Shown here piece by piece: positions 7,679 to 16,346 of a DNA stretch of 64,000 nt. The notes beneath the pieces are model-generated. The model was given only the letters and a program-made list of their open reading frames with translations, made no database searches and had not been told where the DNA came from. Positions within the stretch are counted from its first letter, which is position 1. The number at the start of each line of letters is the position of its first letter. Source of the DNA: Pedobacter sp. JY14-1 (GTDB lineage: Bacteria; Bacteroidota; Bacteroidia; Sphingobacteriales; Sphingobacteriaceae); assembly GCF_029269825.1 (NCBI RefSeq), contig NZ_JARJHU010000001.1, forward strand, positions 248,001-312,000, read 5' to 3'. The position numbers and the translations under genes are program-made.

Positions 7679-8541
7679 AGGCCTTTGATCCAGCGGATGC
7701 AGTCATCGATCCATTGCACTTTTGCCTGGCGGTTATGGGTGCCATAACCGTGCTGGCCATGCGCGTAAAGCATCAGCTCTGCGGGCACCGCATGGTCTTT
7801 TAAGGCAGCATAGAACAACAGGCTGTTGGCTACCGGCACCAGTCCGTCGTCCATTCCATGGGTAATATAGGCTGGCGGGGTTTGCTGGTTAACCTGCATT
7901 TCATTGGAAAATGAGGCGACAGTAAGGCTGTCCGGATTTTTGCCAAGCAGATTTTCCCTGGAGCCCTGATGCGTAAGGCCGTCTTTCATGCTGATAACGG
8001 GATAGGCGAGCACAATGAAGTCGGGGCGCAGGCTGGTATTTTTTGGATTGGAAAGCGCGGTCTTTGTGAAGTGGGTTCCTGTGGTAGCGGCAAGGTGCCC
8101 GCCTGCGGAAAAGCCCATGATCCCGATTTTCTTTGGGTTAACCCCAAGTTGGGCGGCATTTTCTCTGATGTACTGGATGGCGCGCTGCGCGTCTGTTAAG
8201 GGTACGAGTTCCTTGTGGTCCATAAACTCGTCCTTTGGCAGGCGGTAATCCAGCAGAAAAGCGGTAATACCCGCTTCGTTTAGTTTTTTACAGGGTTCGA
8301 CTCCTTCATAGCTGTCCATCCTTGCACCGTAACCGCCGCCCGCGCAAACGATCACTGCTGCGCCTTTGGAAAGATCTTTAGCGGGTTTATATACCCTGAG
8401 CCGCGGCACTTCACCGCCTTGCTTTGCAAACGGGACTTTTCCTTCCGGATATAGGGGAACTGCTTTCTGGGCATGTGCCGTCTGGACAGTATACAGAATC
8501 AGGCTTACTACAATAGCCAGGGCCGTTTTTAGTTTCATCAT
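7675..8541 (-). CDS. Exported alpha/beta hydrolase (acetyl-xylan esterase/BD-FAE-like)
   Basis: The ATG at 8541 is chosen because MMKLKTALAIVVSLILYTVQTAHA is a clear signal peptide. A longer frame exists upstream but overlaps the HTTM gene. About 288 residues. The family motifs are AAVIVCAGGGYGARM (oxyanion region), GIMGFSAGGHLAA (nucleophile Ser in GxSxG), HGMDDGLVPVANS (acid) and GQHGYGTHN (His). Such esterases remove acetyl or feruloyl groups from plant polysaccharides. It is 26 bases downstream of the HTTM gene and may share its transcript, but no functional link is evident. Confidence 0.88.
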   Translation of the reverse strand: MMKLKTALAIVVSLILYTVQTAHAQKAVPLYPEGKVPFAKQGGEVPRLRVYKPAKDLSKGAAVIVCAGGGYGARMDSYEGVEPCKKLNEAGITAFLLDYRLPKDEFMDHKELVPLTDAQRAIQYIRENAAQLGVNPKKIGIMGFSAGGHLAATTGTHFTKTALSNPKNTSLRPDFIVLAYPVISMKDGLTHQGSRENLLGKNPDSLTVASFSNEMQVNQQTPPAYITHGMDDGLVPVANSLLFYAALKDHAVPAELMLYAHGQHGYGTHNRQAKVQWIDDCIRWIKGL

Positions 8542-8567
8542 TACAGGATCTATATGGTTACCTGCAA

Positions 8568-9518
8568 TTATACGACTTTTATTTTCCTGACTCCAATTGC
8601 AGGCGCTGGTAGCTGCTGAAATGATGGTTTGCTCGAAAATACACCGGCAAAGGCGCTGAGGTCGAAGACGATCATGATCCAGGCAAAGAGCTGAAGCCCC
8701 ATGACTGCGCCTATAAAGCAATGCATGAGCAGCACGCTGATGAGCATTAACCGGTTAAGCTGCGCATAACGGATAAAGATAAACAGGGGAAACAGGCATT
8801 CGACAAACAAAGTGCCCCAGGTAAAAGCCGCGGTGACACCGGACAGGCTCATCAGATCTTTGAAAAATGGGGTTAAGGGGGTATAAAACTGGGGCTGGTT
8901 CAAAGCGCTCCATACGGCGGTGCCGCTCGTCCATTCCGCGCCGTTTTTAGAAATGCCGGCTACGAAGTAGACAATACAAAGATGGACCTGCAATACCAGC
9001 AGGTATAACCTGAGTTCGCGTGGATCGATGGGCCCGGTGCTTCCGGTTAGCTCCGTGCCGCTCCTTTTATGGCGCTCCAGCAGGGCATCGGCAGCATAGA
9101 CTTTACCGACCGGGAATACCAGTGTATAAAAAAGCAGGGAAAACAGAAAACCGTCGAAGCCGAAGGCCAGCAGGTTGTATCCGTTGAAAATAAGCATATG
9201 AATGAACAGGCAGATGAAGGCGCTGAACCTGGAACGGTAACCGATGAGCAGCATAAAGCCTGCACAGGCGAACACGATATAGAGGCCACGCAGGAACAGG
9301 TGTTCATTGCTGATGTGCAGTGTCTCTACAAGCCAGGGAAGGCTGAGGGAAAACCTGATCTGCATGGGCCGGGACAAAACGTTCTGGATAATGCCATGCT
9401 GGCTGAACAGCATATCGAGGTCTGCAAATTCGACTGCTACTTTGCAGAGAATGGTGATGGCTACGCCAATGCGCAGAATGGCAAGCTGAAAGCCGGGCTG
9501 GAGTTTAATTGTTTTCAT
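8568..9518 (-). CDS. HTTM-domain membrane protein, SdpB-like
   Basis: 316 residues, about 6-8 membrane spans. HTTM features are LAILRIGVAITILCKVAVEF at the start, LLIGYRSRFSAF, a loop with FNGYNLLAFGFDGFLF, and LQVHLCIVYFVAGISKNGAEWTSGTAVW, the conserved HTTM block. HTTM proteins are relatives of vitamin-K-dependent gamma-carboxylase. The best studied bacterial one is SdpB, which with SdpA is needed to mature the SdpC toxin in Bacillus. It follows a small membrane-anchored protein (42 bases) that has an SdpA-like size and a GYSFFSPNV motif. A peptide-maturation role is inference. It could also be a stand-alone membrane enzyme. Confidence 0.8.
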   Translation of the reverse strand: MKTIKLQPGFQLAILRIGVAITILCKVAVEFADLDMLFSQHGIIQNVLSRPMQIRFSLSLPWLVETLHISNEHLFLRGLYIVFACAGFMLLIGYRSRFSAFICLFIHMLIFNGYNLLAFGFDGFLFSLLFYTLVFPVGKVYAADALLERHKRSGTELTGSTGPIDPRELRLYLLVLQVHLCIVYFVAGISKNGAEWTSGTAVWSALNQPQFYTPLTPFFKDLMSLSGVTAAFTWGTLFVECLFPLFIFIRYAQLNRLMLISVLLMHCFIGAVMGLQLFAWIMIVFDLSAFAGVFSSKPSFQQLPAPAIGVRKIKVV

Positions 9519-9560
9519 AATCTGTTTTCATGATTTTAAATGCTGTAAACTGGTACAGCC

Positions 9561-10031
9561 TCAATTGGTATAGGTGCCGTTATAGATTTCGCGGAACCTT
9601 GCCTTTGGCTTATTTTTCCGGTATTCGCTGATGCCCGGGCTCTGGTACTCGCCTACAGAAATATGAGTAACCCCAGCATCCGGATACTTGGCGAAAACAT
9701 AGGCGGCGACGGTACGCGCCATGAGCTCGTAGGCCTTCTGGTTCCTGAAGGTCTGGATCACGGAGCCGAAACGGTTATCGAGCATATCTGTACCGGCGCC
9801 GAGGGCATCTTGCCGGAGCGTCTTGTCTGAATGGAGTGTATATGCCTTAACAACGGTCTGATTACCCACATTGGGAGAGAAAAAACTGTAACCGAAGCCC
9901 CCGCCGGTCCATGCCGCATAAGGCAGAATGATGTTGTCCAGGAACTTGCTTTTGTATTCAAAGAGGTTGGACCCGAGAAATACAATAAGCAAATGAAAAG
10001 AAAACAAGAGTTTGAGGAGTTTGAGTTTCAT
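9561..10031 (-). CDS. Small membrane-anchored protein, SdpA-like by size and context
   Basis: 156 residues with one N-terminal hydrophobic segment (LLKLLFSFHLLIVFLGSNLF, about 5-25), so probably anchored with the rest outside the cytoplasm. The centre has WTGGGFGYSFFSPNVGNQ. This aromatic Gly-Phe-Phe-Ser-Pro motif also resembles a conserved stretch of SdpA-type proteins as far as I recall. It lies directly upstream of the HTTM gene and downstream of a small secreted-protein gene, matching the order toxin-SdpA-SdpB in a permissive reading. No catalytic motif is visible. The family name is a hypothesis. Confidence 0.6.
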   Translation of the reverse strand: MKLKLLKLLFSFHLLIVFLGSNLFEYKSKFLDNIILPYAAWTGGGFGYSFFSPNVGNQTVVKAYTLHSDKTLRQDALGAGTDMLDNRFGSVIQTFRNQKAYELMARTVAAYVFAKYPDAGVTHISVGEYQSPGISEYRKNKPKARFREIYNGTYTN

Positions 10032-10134
10032 GGTTTCAGGGATAAAATGAATAAGAGGCTGCCGGTGTGCCGGGCACAGGTTGCTGTCTCCTGCCCACTA
10101 ACAGCCTCGGTCATTAACAAGGTAGATACAGGGC

Positions 10135-10566
10135 CTAATTCAGTACACGGAAGCTATGGTTGACCTGTACCGTTTTCAGCGACTGTTTGGTCAGATTGGT
10201 ATTCAGCTGAGAGATCACCGCATCCTGAATATCCTTGCCTTTGGTAATGTTCTTGACCAGGATGATGATGTCGCTCGCTGCAACCGATCCGCCCCTGCCA
10301 ATGGTGCTGCCGCCTATTTTAGTCATGCTTCCCAGAGGTGCTGTACCATATACTTTGTTGCTTACACGGCCGTTTTTTCCTTTGGTACTTACGGTAAGAC
10401 GGTAAGTGGAGGGGTCCTCGTTTTTCAGGGTGGCGAGGATCTTGTCTACTTCAGCCTGGGAACTGGTGCTAACGATCAGTCCTTTTGAAGTTTCCTGTGC
10501 TTTTGAAGTCTGTGCCGAAAAAACAGCCATTAAAGCTACACATGCGGGGATTACTAACTTTTTCAT
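10135..10566 (-). CDS. Small secreted protein of unknown function
   Basis: 143 residues with a clear signal peptide (MKKLVIPACVALMAVFSAQTSKAQ, about 1-24). The mature part is about 119 residues, rich in Ser/Thr/Lys and without Cys. It contains a glycine-rich hydrophobic stretch (GGSTIGRGGSVAASDIIILV, about residues 84-103). I do not recognise the family. It comes first in a same-strand row with the SdpA-like and HTTM genes, 103 bases upstream. If those two process a substrate, this would be the candidate. It may equally be an unrelated periplasmic protein. Confidence 0.75.
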   Translation of the reverse strand: MKKLVIPACVALMAVFSAQTSKAQETSKGLIVSTSSQAEVDKILATLKNEDPSTYRLTVSTKGKNGRVSNKVYGTAPLGSMTKIGGSTIGRGGSVAASDIIILVKNITKGKDIQDAVISQLNTNLTKQSLKTVQVNHSFRVLN

Positions 10567-10744
10567 GTTTTTGATGTTTAAAGGTTTTTAATTGTTTTAA
10601 TTTTTAAATGTTAATGTTTCTGTAATAATTTTTGATCTTAGAGATCAGTCTAGACTCATTACATTAGTCGCAGCCGATGGCAACGAGGGAAACAAAAAAT
10701 TTGATTTTTTTTTATCTTCCGGATGAAGGAGAAAACAACAGCGG
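10567..10744. other. Intergenic region between the CHAT gene and the secreted-protein gene
   Basis: 178 bases, AT-rich, with runs of A and T near 10700-10715. Neither a convincing promoter nor a clear hairpin terminator was found. Whether the downstream three-gene set is co-transcribed with the CHAT operon cannot be told from the sequence. Confidence 0.4.
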
Positions 10745-13543
10745 TTATTTTGCTTTCCGGAGCAGGGAAAACCCTGCAGCGACGGCCACGGTAGCCACAA
10801 ACAATATAACGATGAAAACAACCACCTCAAGGCCAGATACCTTTGAAGCCTTGATTAACGGCGAGCTGTCGCCGATAAGAATTGCCGTAGCCCAGTAGCT
10901 GGGCAAGGCGTATGCGCCCGAGGGGTCATCCATCAGTTGCAGTCTTGCTTTATAAAGTGCCTCATCTTTCGGAAGCCCCTCCCGAAGGTTGCGGTAAAAG
11001 GATTCGGTAAGGCGGTAAGTAGCCTGGTCGCTAGCCTGCCAGAGGTTGGTCACGACTGACGTGGCCCCACCGTTCATACACCCGCGGGCCAGGCTGAAAA
11101 TTCCTTCACCTCTGGCGTTGCGCCCGACACCGGTATTGCAGGCCGAAAGCACGACCAGTTGCAGTGCGGAGAGGTCTTGCTTTTCCAGTTCAGCCAGGTA
11201 GATTGCGGTATCTGCCAGGTAAATCCGCGGTTGCTTTTGATATTCGTCGGCATCGGCATGGGCATAAATCTGCAGGAGACCGGCGCCGGGAATTGCCGCC
11301 AGGAAGTTGTTCCGGGTGGCGGATTTTCCGGTAAGCAGCAGTGGTGATGCTGAACGCGCCGCTATCCGTCGCAGAGACAAGTCCGATCCTTTCAGCGAGG
11401 GCAGCGGCAAATGGTCTGTTGATCCCTTGTCTGGCCGCTGATCATTTACGGGCGCTATGCCAAGGAATTTATCTTCGGGGGAACGGGTTTTACCCCGTGC
11501 CTTCATGAGTATCCTTACTGCTGGTATGTAACTGAAAATGTACTTTTTCGCCAGGAAGCTATCATGTACTTTTTTATTGCTGAGCAGCGCCTCAAAGGGA
11601 AACAGGACTTCATCGGCAGAAATAATTACCCTGCCGGGCGCTAGTTTCAGAGGTTGAAAAAGTCTTTGGTAGAGTGCGGTGGCTATGCGGGCATATTTCG
11701 GGTATTGCTGGTTCAGCAATGAAGCGTCTGAAACCAGGCGCATCAGCTGACGGGTATCCTTTGCCAGGCCGGGATAGCTGATCCGGACCAGTTCCTGACC
11801 TTTGCCGGTAAGTACAAGGGCAAAGATGGCAGACTGACCGTTGAAATATTCAACAAGGCTTTGCCGGTCCCTTCCCAGTTGTGATTTGAGTTTTTTTAAG
11901 GGGTATACGCTGCGATCGTACTTTTGCTGATAATACGTGGGATATCGTTTTTCCAGCCCGGAAATAAACTGTTCCCAGGTTTGCTGGGCTTTCAGCCAGC
12001 TGGTTTTCCTGGCAGCGTATTCACGGGCACCGAGCGTTCCCGACTGCAGCTGACTGCTGAGCGCGGCGGCCCTTACCCGAAGTGCCTTTTCCTGCTGCTG
12101 GTCTGCCGGGCTGAGGCCGCTTGTGGCACTGCGGCTGCTCAATTGATCGTTCAGCAGCGCGGCACGGCTCTTTTCAAAGAAATAATAAGCCTTGGCGCCG
12201 TCTTTCAGTTCAAAGCAGGTTTCAAGGCTTTTTTCATAGACCTCTTTTGTCTTTTGCCGCCAGATGAGTTTGGATTGCTGCCCCTGCTGCTTCCAGCGCA
12301 TGATGTCTATGGCCTGATCGGCCAATTCATATACGGTAAGGGCCTGATGCAGGTAACTGACCTGATGACGCTGTCGGTAAAGCTGCAGCAGTGCATTGGC
12401 TTTATTGGCAATGATGGTAGTGGCGAAGTAATCGTTGGCGGCGAGCTTGAGCATTTCCGGGCTGGGATTTGCGTGCAAACTGGTATTGCTGAAGCCAATG
12501 GGCAGGGCGTTAAGGGCTTTCTGGTAATAACAGAGTGCCAGGGCATAATTGTTTTGCCGTCCGTAAACAACGCCCATATTGGAATAAAGTCCGGCCTGCT
12601 GGTAACGGTCACCGGTCTGCTGGGCGAGTTTGAGGCCTTCCCGGTAGCAACTGAGGGCGCTCTGGTGCTGACCGAGTTCATCGGTATAAACGCTGCCCAT
12701 ATCCAGCAGGTCACGGGAACATTGTTCGGCATTTTCGTGAGCTTGATTTAAGGTAAACGCCTTTTTGTAATAGACAAGTGCTTCTTCGGGCTGCTTCTTT
12801 TTTACCTGGAGTTCGGCATTTACGGAATAGCAGGTTGCCAGGTGCAGGGGGTCGTCCCCAGCCTTTTCCAGCAGGGCTATGGCTTGCCTGATATGGGTTT
12901 CGGCAGCCAGGTATTGCTGAAGTTCGGCCGACGACTGCGCATATTGGGCCAGCAGGCCGGGAATGGCTTTGGTGTTTCCGGTTTCCCTGGCAAAACGCAA
13001 TCCCTCTGCGGCTACTTCCGTACTTTGCTGATAATCTCCTGTCTGGTACAGCGCATAGGCCTTCTGTTCGAACGCCATAAAGACGATGAAGTGCTTATCC
13101 GGATAAGCGCTTCCCGCGGCGATGCAGCGGTCAAAAAAGAATTGTGATTCCCGCGCCAGATGGAGTCGTTTGCAGAAAATAGCCAGGTTGAAATAGCTGT
13201 TGGTCAGAAAAGCAGGATCTGTATCCTGCTGACCGGAAGCATTAATCAGTGCAGCCTGCCGGGTATAGCGCATCGCGTTTTCCAGGTCTTCGTTTTTGCC
13301 ATACATGTCTCCGATCCGGTGCAGCAACAAGGCATAAAGACGGTTTTTTAGTCTCCCGCATTTCAGGATTTCCTGCTGCAGCTTCTTCAGTGCCGCAATT
13401 TTCTGTCCATTGGGCGCTGTACCGCCATGAATGGCTGCGATTTGGACTTCCCGTATGCTGTCGGTCGGACACTGCGCAACAACCGTGGCCGGGAAAAGCA
13501 GCAGGCAAAGCAACAGGGATACCAGTCCGGCTTTTATCTTCAT
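10745..13543 (-). CDS. Periplasmic TPR-CHAT caspase-like protein with C-terminal membrane anchor
   Basis: 932 residues: a signal peptide (1-23), about eight TPR-like helical repeats (roughly 60-420), a linker, a CHAT domain (roughly 600-885) and one C-terminal membrane span (about 907-927). The CHAT catalytic dyad is intact, with His762 in IYAHADAD and Cys802 in VLSACNTG (numbered by count). CHAT proteins are caspase/separase-clan cysteine proteases. The best known example is the TPR-CHAT of type III-E CRISPR, which is cytoplasmic. This one should face the periplasm. It starts directly after the S8 protease stop (no gap) and is the last gene of an operon beginning with an ECF sigma factor. 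Target unknown. Confidence 0.9.
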   Translation of the reverse strand: MKIKAGLVSLLLCLLLFPATVVAQCPTDSIREVQIAAIHGGTAPNGQKIAALKKLQQEILKCGRLKNRLYALLLHRIGDMYGKNEDLENAMRYTRQAALINASGQQDTDPAFLTNSYFNLAIFCKRLHLARESQFFFDRCIAAGSAYPDKHFIVFMAFEQKAYALYQTGDYQQSTEVAAEGLRFARETGNTKAIPGLLAQYAQSSAELQQYLAAETHIRQAIALLEKAGDDPLHLATCYSVNAELQVKKKQPEEALVYYKKAFTLNQAHENAEQCSRDLLDMGSVYTDELGQHQSALSCYREGLKLAQQTGDRYQQAGLYSNMGVVYGRQNNYALALCYYQKALNALPIGFSNTSLHANPSPEMLKLAANDYFATTIIANKANALLQLYRQRHQVSYLHQALTVYELADQAIDIMRWKQQGQQSKLIWRQKTKEVYEKSLETCFELKDGAKAYYFFEKSRAALLNDQLSSRSATSGLSPADQQQEKALRVRAAALSSQLQSGTLGAREYAARKTSWLKAQQTWEQFISGLEKRYPTYYQQKYDRSVYPLKKLKSQLGRDRQSLVEYFNGQSAIFALVLTGKGQELVRISYPGLAKDTRQLMRLVSDASLLNQQYPKYARIATALYQRLFQPLKLAPGRVIISADEVLFPFEALLSNKKVHDSFLAKKYIFSYIPAVRILMKARGKTRSPEDKFLGIAPVNDQRPDKGSTDHLPLPSLKGSDLSLRRIAARSASPLLLTGKSATRNNFLAAIPGAGLLQIYAHADADEYQKQPRIYLADTAIYLAELEKQDLSALQLVVLSACNTGVGRNARGEGIFSLARGCMNGGATSVVTNLWQASDQATYRLTESFYRNLREGLPKDEALYKARLQLMDDPSGAYALPSYWATAILIGDSSPLIKASKVSGLEVVVFIVILFVATVAVAAGFSLLRKAK

Positions 13544-14932
13544 CTACTTTATGCAGGAACCATTCTTAATGTATTTTCCGGCAAGTGCAGGATGTTGCTG
13601 AAGGATAGTGCCCCCAGAACCATCCGCCGAAGGCAGGGTCTGAAGCAGGCTGAGGAAGTCCTTTTTGCGTAAGGCGGGCACATAAAGGCTTTTGGGACAC
13701 CATGCACCAATGACGCCACTGGCAATTGCAGTAGCGAAGGAAGAACCGGTAATGATGCTACCGGAGTTGCCGAAAGGCACCTTAAAGCCCATGCCGGAGG
13801 CCCTGCTGAACTGGTCGGCGATGACGCCGAGGTCTGCAAACTTACTGGAATGGTTTTGTGAAGGGCTTACACTGCGTCCGTCGGTAGTGGTAACCGTAAT
13901 GACATTATTGGTCGTGGTGCTGAGATCGGCCGGGTAAAAGTGATGGATGGCCAGGTCGCGCAGTTGCTCGTCGGTCAGGATGACGCCATATTGAAGCTCG
14001 TAAATCTTTCTGGCGATCTGGTCGTTGGCTTCGACGCGGTTGCCGGCGGCCGTAACAAAAAGGATGCCTTTTTTGCGCAGGATACCGGTGATGAGTTCTT
14101 TGATGTATGGGATGGGGGTTACATAATAATAATAAAATCCCCAGCTGGCGTTGATGATGTGGGCACCTTTGGCAATAGCGAAGTTAATGGCGCAGATGGT
14201 GCTGTAGAGGTCGCCCCGGCCATCCTTATCATGGGTCTTCAGGGGCATGATCTTCACACGGTTGGGGCATTTCTCTGTAAACTGATTGACAATGTACTGG
14301 CTCACCAGACTGCCGTGCCTTGCCGGGTTGTCATCATGAAAACCGGGTTGATCGGATACGAAGTTCCAGCCTTCCTTTACGTCCTGGTAGCATTTACCCG
14401 GAGTGTTGCTTCCCTCCTGCTGCCAGAGATACGCCGTAGACACCAGGCTGGTGTCTACGCCTGTATCCAGCACGGCAATGATGATCTCCTGCTGCTTGTC
14501 TCCCCGGGGGCGCTGCGCTACCTGCTTCCCGTCAAGCCGTAAAGGGCCGGGCGCCGGGATGTCATTGAGAAAGTTCAGCGCGTAATGTTCGCCTACGGTG
14601 GTAGAAGCTGGTCCTGAGCCTGCCTTCAAAGAATCCTTACTGATCCAGGTGTGAATCCCTTTTGCCGACCAGAGCTGCACGGGAATTTCGCAGTTGCCAC
14701 AGGTCCTGATCCGGACGCCGGAGGTGTCATAGCCCTGGCGTTCGAAGTTTTTCCGGATGACAAGAATGTCGTCTGCCGTGGGCTTCCTGCGAAAGAAAAC
14801 AAGGATCTGGTCTTTGCGGTAGGTGCCACTGAGCAGCCTTTCCGTCTTTTTGCTTCGTTCACTGATGAGTGCGGGACCGTAGCGGCGCAGATCGTTGACT
14901 GCTTTTCCTGAGGGTCTGATTGGTTTTTTCAT
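13544..14932 (-). CDS. S8 family subtilisin-like serine protease, no signal peptide
   Basis: 462 residues. An N-terminal region of about 110 residues includes a CGNC pair (residues 78-81) and resembles a propeptide/inhibitor fold (ILVFFRRKPTADDILVIRKNF). The peptidase domain shows the full triad: Asp156 (IAVLDTGVD), His206 (NPARHGSLVSQYI) and Ser398 (GSSFATAIASG). The oxyanion Asn lies in VTAAGNRVEAND. No signal peptide or anchor is present, so it is predicted cytoplasmic unless exported by a non-Sec route. The gene abuts the CHAT gene and lies 24 bases after the anti-sigma-like gene, so all four belong to one transcript. Substrate unknown. Confidence 0.92.
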   Translation of the reverse strand: MKKPIRPSGKAVNDLRRYGPALISERSKKTERLLSGTYRKDQILVFFRRKPTADDILVIRKNFERQGYDTSGVRIRTCGNCEIPVQLWSAKGIHTWISKDSLKAGSGPASTTVGEHYALNFLNDIPAPGPLRLDGKQVAQRPRGDKQQEIIIAVLDTGVDTSLVSTAYLWQQEGSNTPGKCYQDVKEGWNFVSDQPGFHDDNPARHGSLVSQYIVNQFTEKCPNRVKIMPLKTHDKDGRGDLYSTICAINFAIAKGAHIINASWGFYYYYVTPIPYIKELITGILRKKGILFVTAAGNRVEANDQIARKIYELQYGVILTDEQLRDLAIHHFYPADLSTTTNNVITVTTTDGRSVSPSQNHSSKFADLGVIADQFSRASGMGFKVPFGNSGSIITGSSFATAIASGVIGAWCPKSLYVPALRKKDFLSLLQTLPSADGSGGTILQQHPALAGKYIKNGSCIK

Positions 14933-14956
14933 GACAGTCTGCTTTTATCTATTGAT

Positions 14957-15688
14957 TCAAAGTTCCTTTAGCCAGGCTTCGGCCTGTTTTTTTCCGAAAA
15001 GGTCTTGCTGTACCACTTCGCGCAGGTATTTAACGGCCTGTTCCTGGTCGCCTTGCGCGCCGCGCTTCAGATGGGCCAGTGCTTTGTAGAACAACCCGGG
15101 ATTGCTGAAGAGTTTCATACGGGAAAGTGTATCAAAGGCGGCGATGGCCTGCGGATATTCTGATTTGGCAAGATAGGACAGCCCGAGGTTTCGGAGCGCT
15201 TCCGGACGCAGCAGGCTATCTTTTTCCAGGGTGCGGAACTGGACAATGGCCTCGTCGTAACGGCCTTCGTTATAAGCAGAGATACCTTGTTGTAAGTTTG
15301 GAGTATCCGCATCCCCACCCATGCTGAGGCTCAGTGTTTTCAGATTACCGGCAATATATTCACGGGCCAGGTCCTCAGGACCTGGCTGCCGGAAAAACAC
15401 CAGCCAGCCTGCAATCAGCGCGATACATGCCGCAGCGGCATACAACGAAATTGTTTTGAACGGAAGTTTTCTGACTGGCTTTGATGCAGACAGCTCCTGG
15501 TACATTTTATCAAATTCTCTTTTCTTCTGTTCCTTTACTTCCTGTTTCAGCGCCGAACGCGCCATCAGGTATGCGGCCACATCTTCAGCCAGTCCGGCAT
15601 CGGCTACACACCTTTCCTCAAATGCGGTCTTTTCCCCTGCAGAAAGGTTTCCTTCAAAATAGGCAGCTATAAGTTCTGTATCGTTCAT
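14957..15688 (-). CDS. Membrane anti-sigma-like protein with periplasmic TPR domain
   Basis: 243 residues. The N-terminus MNDTELIAAYFEGNLSAGEK through about residue 65 is the typical cytoplasmic region of Bacteroidota anti-sigma proteins. One membrane span follows (79-99). The remainder is a TPR-like helical domain (YNEGRYDEAIVQFRTLEKD, ALRNLGLSYLAKSEYPQAIAAF), predicted periplasmic. There is no FecR domain, so it would not sense a TonB receptor in the usual way. It starts 2 bases after the sigma gene stop. Regulation of that sigma factor through the TPR domain is inferred from position and topology. Confidence 0.8.
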   Translation of the reverse strand: MNDTELIAAYFEGNLSAGEKTAFEERCVADAGLAEDVAAYLMARSALKQEVKEQKKREFDKMYQELSASKPVRKLPFKTISLYAAAACIALIAGWLVFFRQPGPEDLAREYIAGNLKTLSLSMGGDADTPNLQQGISAYNEGRYDEAIVQFRTLEKDSLLRPEALRNLGLSYLAKSEYPQAIAAFDTLSRMKLFSNPGLFYKALAHLKRGAQGDQEQAVKYLREVVQQDLFGKKQAEAWLKEL

Positions 15689-15689
15689 T

Positions 15690-16271
15690 TTACCATTTGC
15701 TGAGATTCATCATTTTCCGCAGTTTATCGAGGCAGCGCAACCTGCTGGTTTTTACCACTTCGGCTGAGTGGTAACCGGTCATTTCCGCAATTTCCCGGTC
15801 GCTGTAGCCGTCTTCAAAATAAAGCAGTACTTCCCTGCATTTAGCACCGAGTTCCTGTATGCAGCGCATCACCTGCTGCCACTGGTCTCTGGCGATGAGT
15901 TGCTGTACGGCATTCTTTGCTTTATCGGGTAGCTGCAGGATCATTTCGTCTATGGCCAAACCATGGTTGACCTGTTGCTTATTGGTCGTATCTTTCCGCA
16001 AAAGGTCAACACATTTATTGGAAAAAATCTGGTATACATAAGATTTGAGTGCCGAACGGCCTTCGAAACGGTTTTGTAAGATATGGTCGATGACCACAAT
16101 GACCGTATCGGAATAAGTGCTTGCCGCATCTTCTTCTGTAATGCCATATTTACGGCTGCCATGGACGATCAGGTAAAAAAATGACCTGTAAAGTTCCCGC
16201 TCAAAAAAACGTCTTTGTCTCCCTCCTGCCTTTAGTCCTTCGATTAATTCAGCCTCAGAATGTAAACTCAT
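15690..16271 (-). CDS. ECF-type sigma factor heading the S8/CHAT operon
   Basis: 193 residues. A sigma-70 region 2-like stretch spans about residues 25-95 (ERELYRSFFYLIVHGSRKYG, ALKSYVYQIFSNKCVDLLR). Region 4 is seen as CIQELGAKCREVLLYFEDGYSDREIAEMTGYHSAEVVKTSRLRCLDKL (about 140-187). Region 2 is more divergent than in the two FecI-like factors of this window. It is followed within 2 bases by the anti-sigma-like TPR gene, then by the S8 and CHAT protease genes. The operon is thus self-contained: regulator, inhibitor and two proteases. Confidence 0.85.
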   Translation of the reverse strand: MSLHSEAELIEGLKAGGRQRRFFERELYRSFFYLIVHGSRKYGITEEDAASTYSDTVIVVIDHILQNRFEGRSALKSYVYQIFSNKCVDLLRKDTTNKQQVNHGLAIDEMILQLPDKAKNAVQQLIARDQWQQVMRCIQELGAKCREVLLYFEDGYSDREIAEMTGYHSAEVVKTSRLRCLDKLRKMMNLSKW

Positions 16272-16346
16272 GGTATACCTGTAATTGCATCACTTATGTT
16301 ACAATATAAACATTATATACATAATACTAAGCTACGGGTAATTTTT

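Noticed and set aside
8539..8721. Longer N-terminus for the esterase
   Set aside because: It would add 60 residues without a signal peptide and overlap the HTTM gene; the internal MMKLKTALAIV start gives a clear signal peptide.
15690..16271. Type III-E CRISPR (Craspase) association of the TPR-CHAT protein
   Set aside because: No CRISPR repeats, Cas7-11 or other Cas genes are in the window, and this CHAT protein is predicted to be exported.
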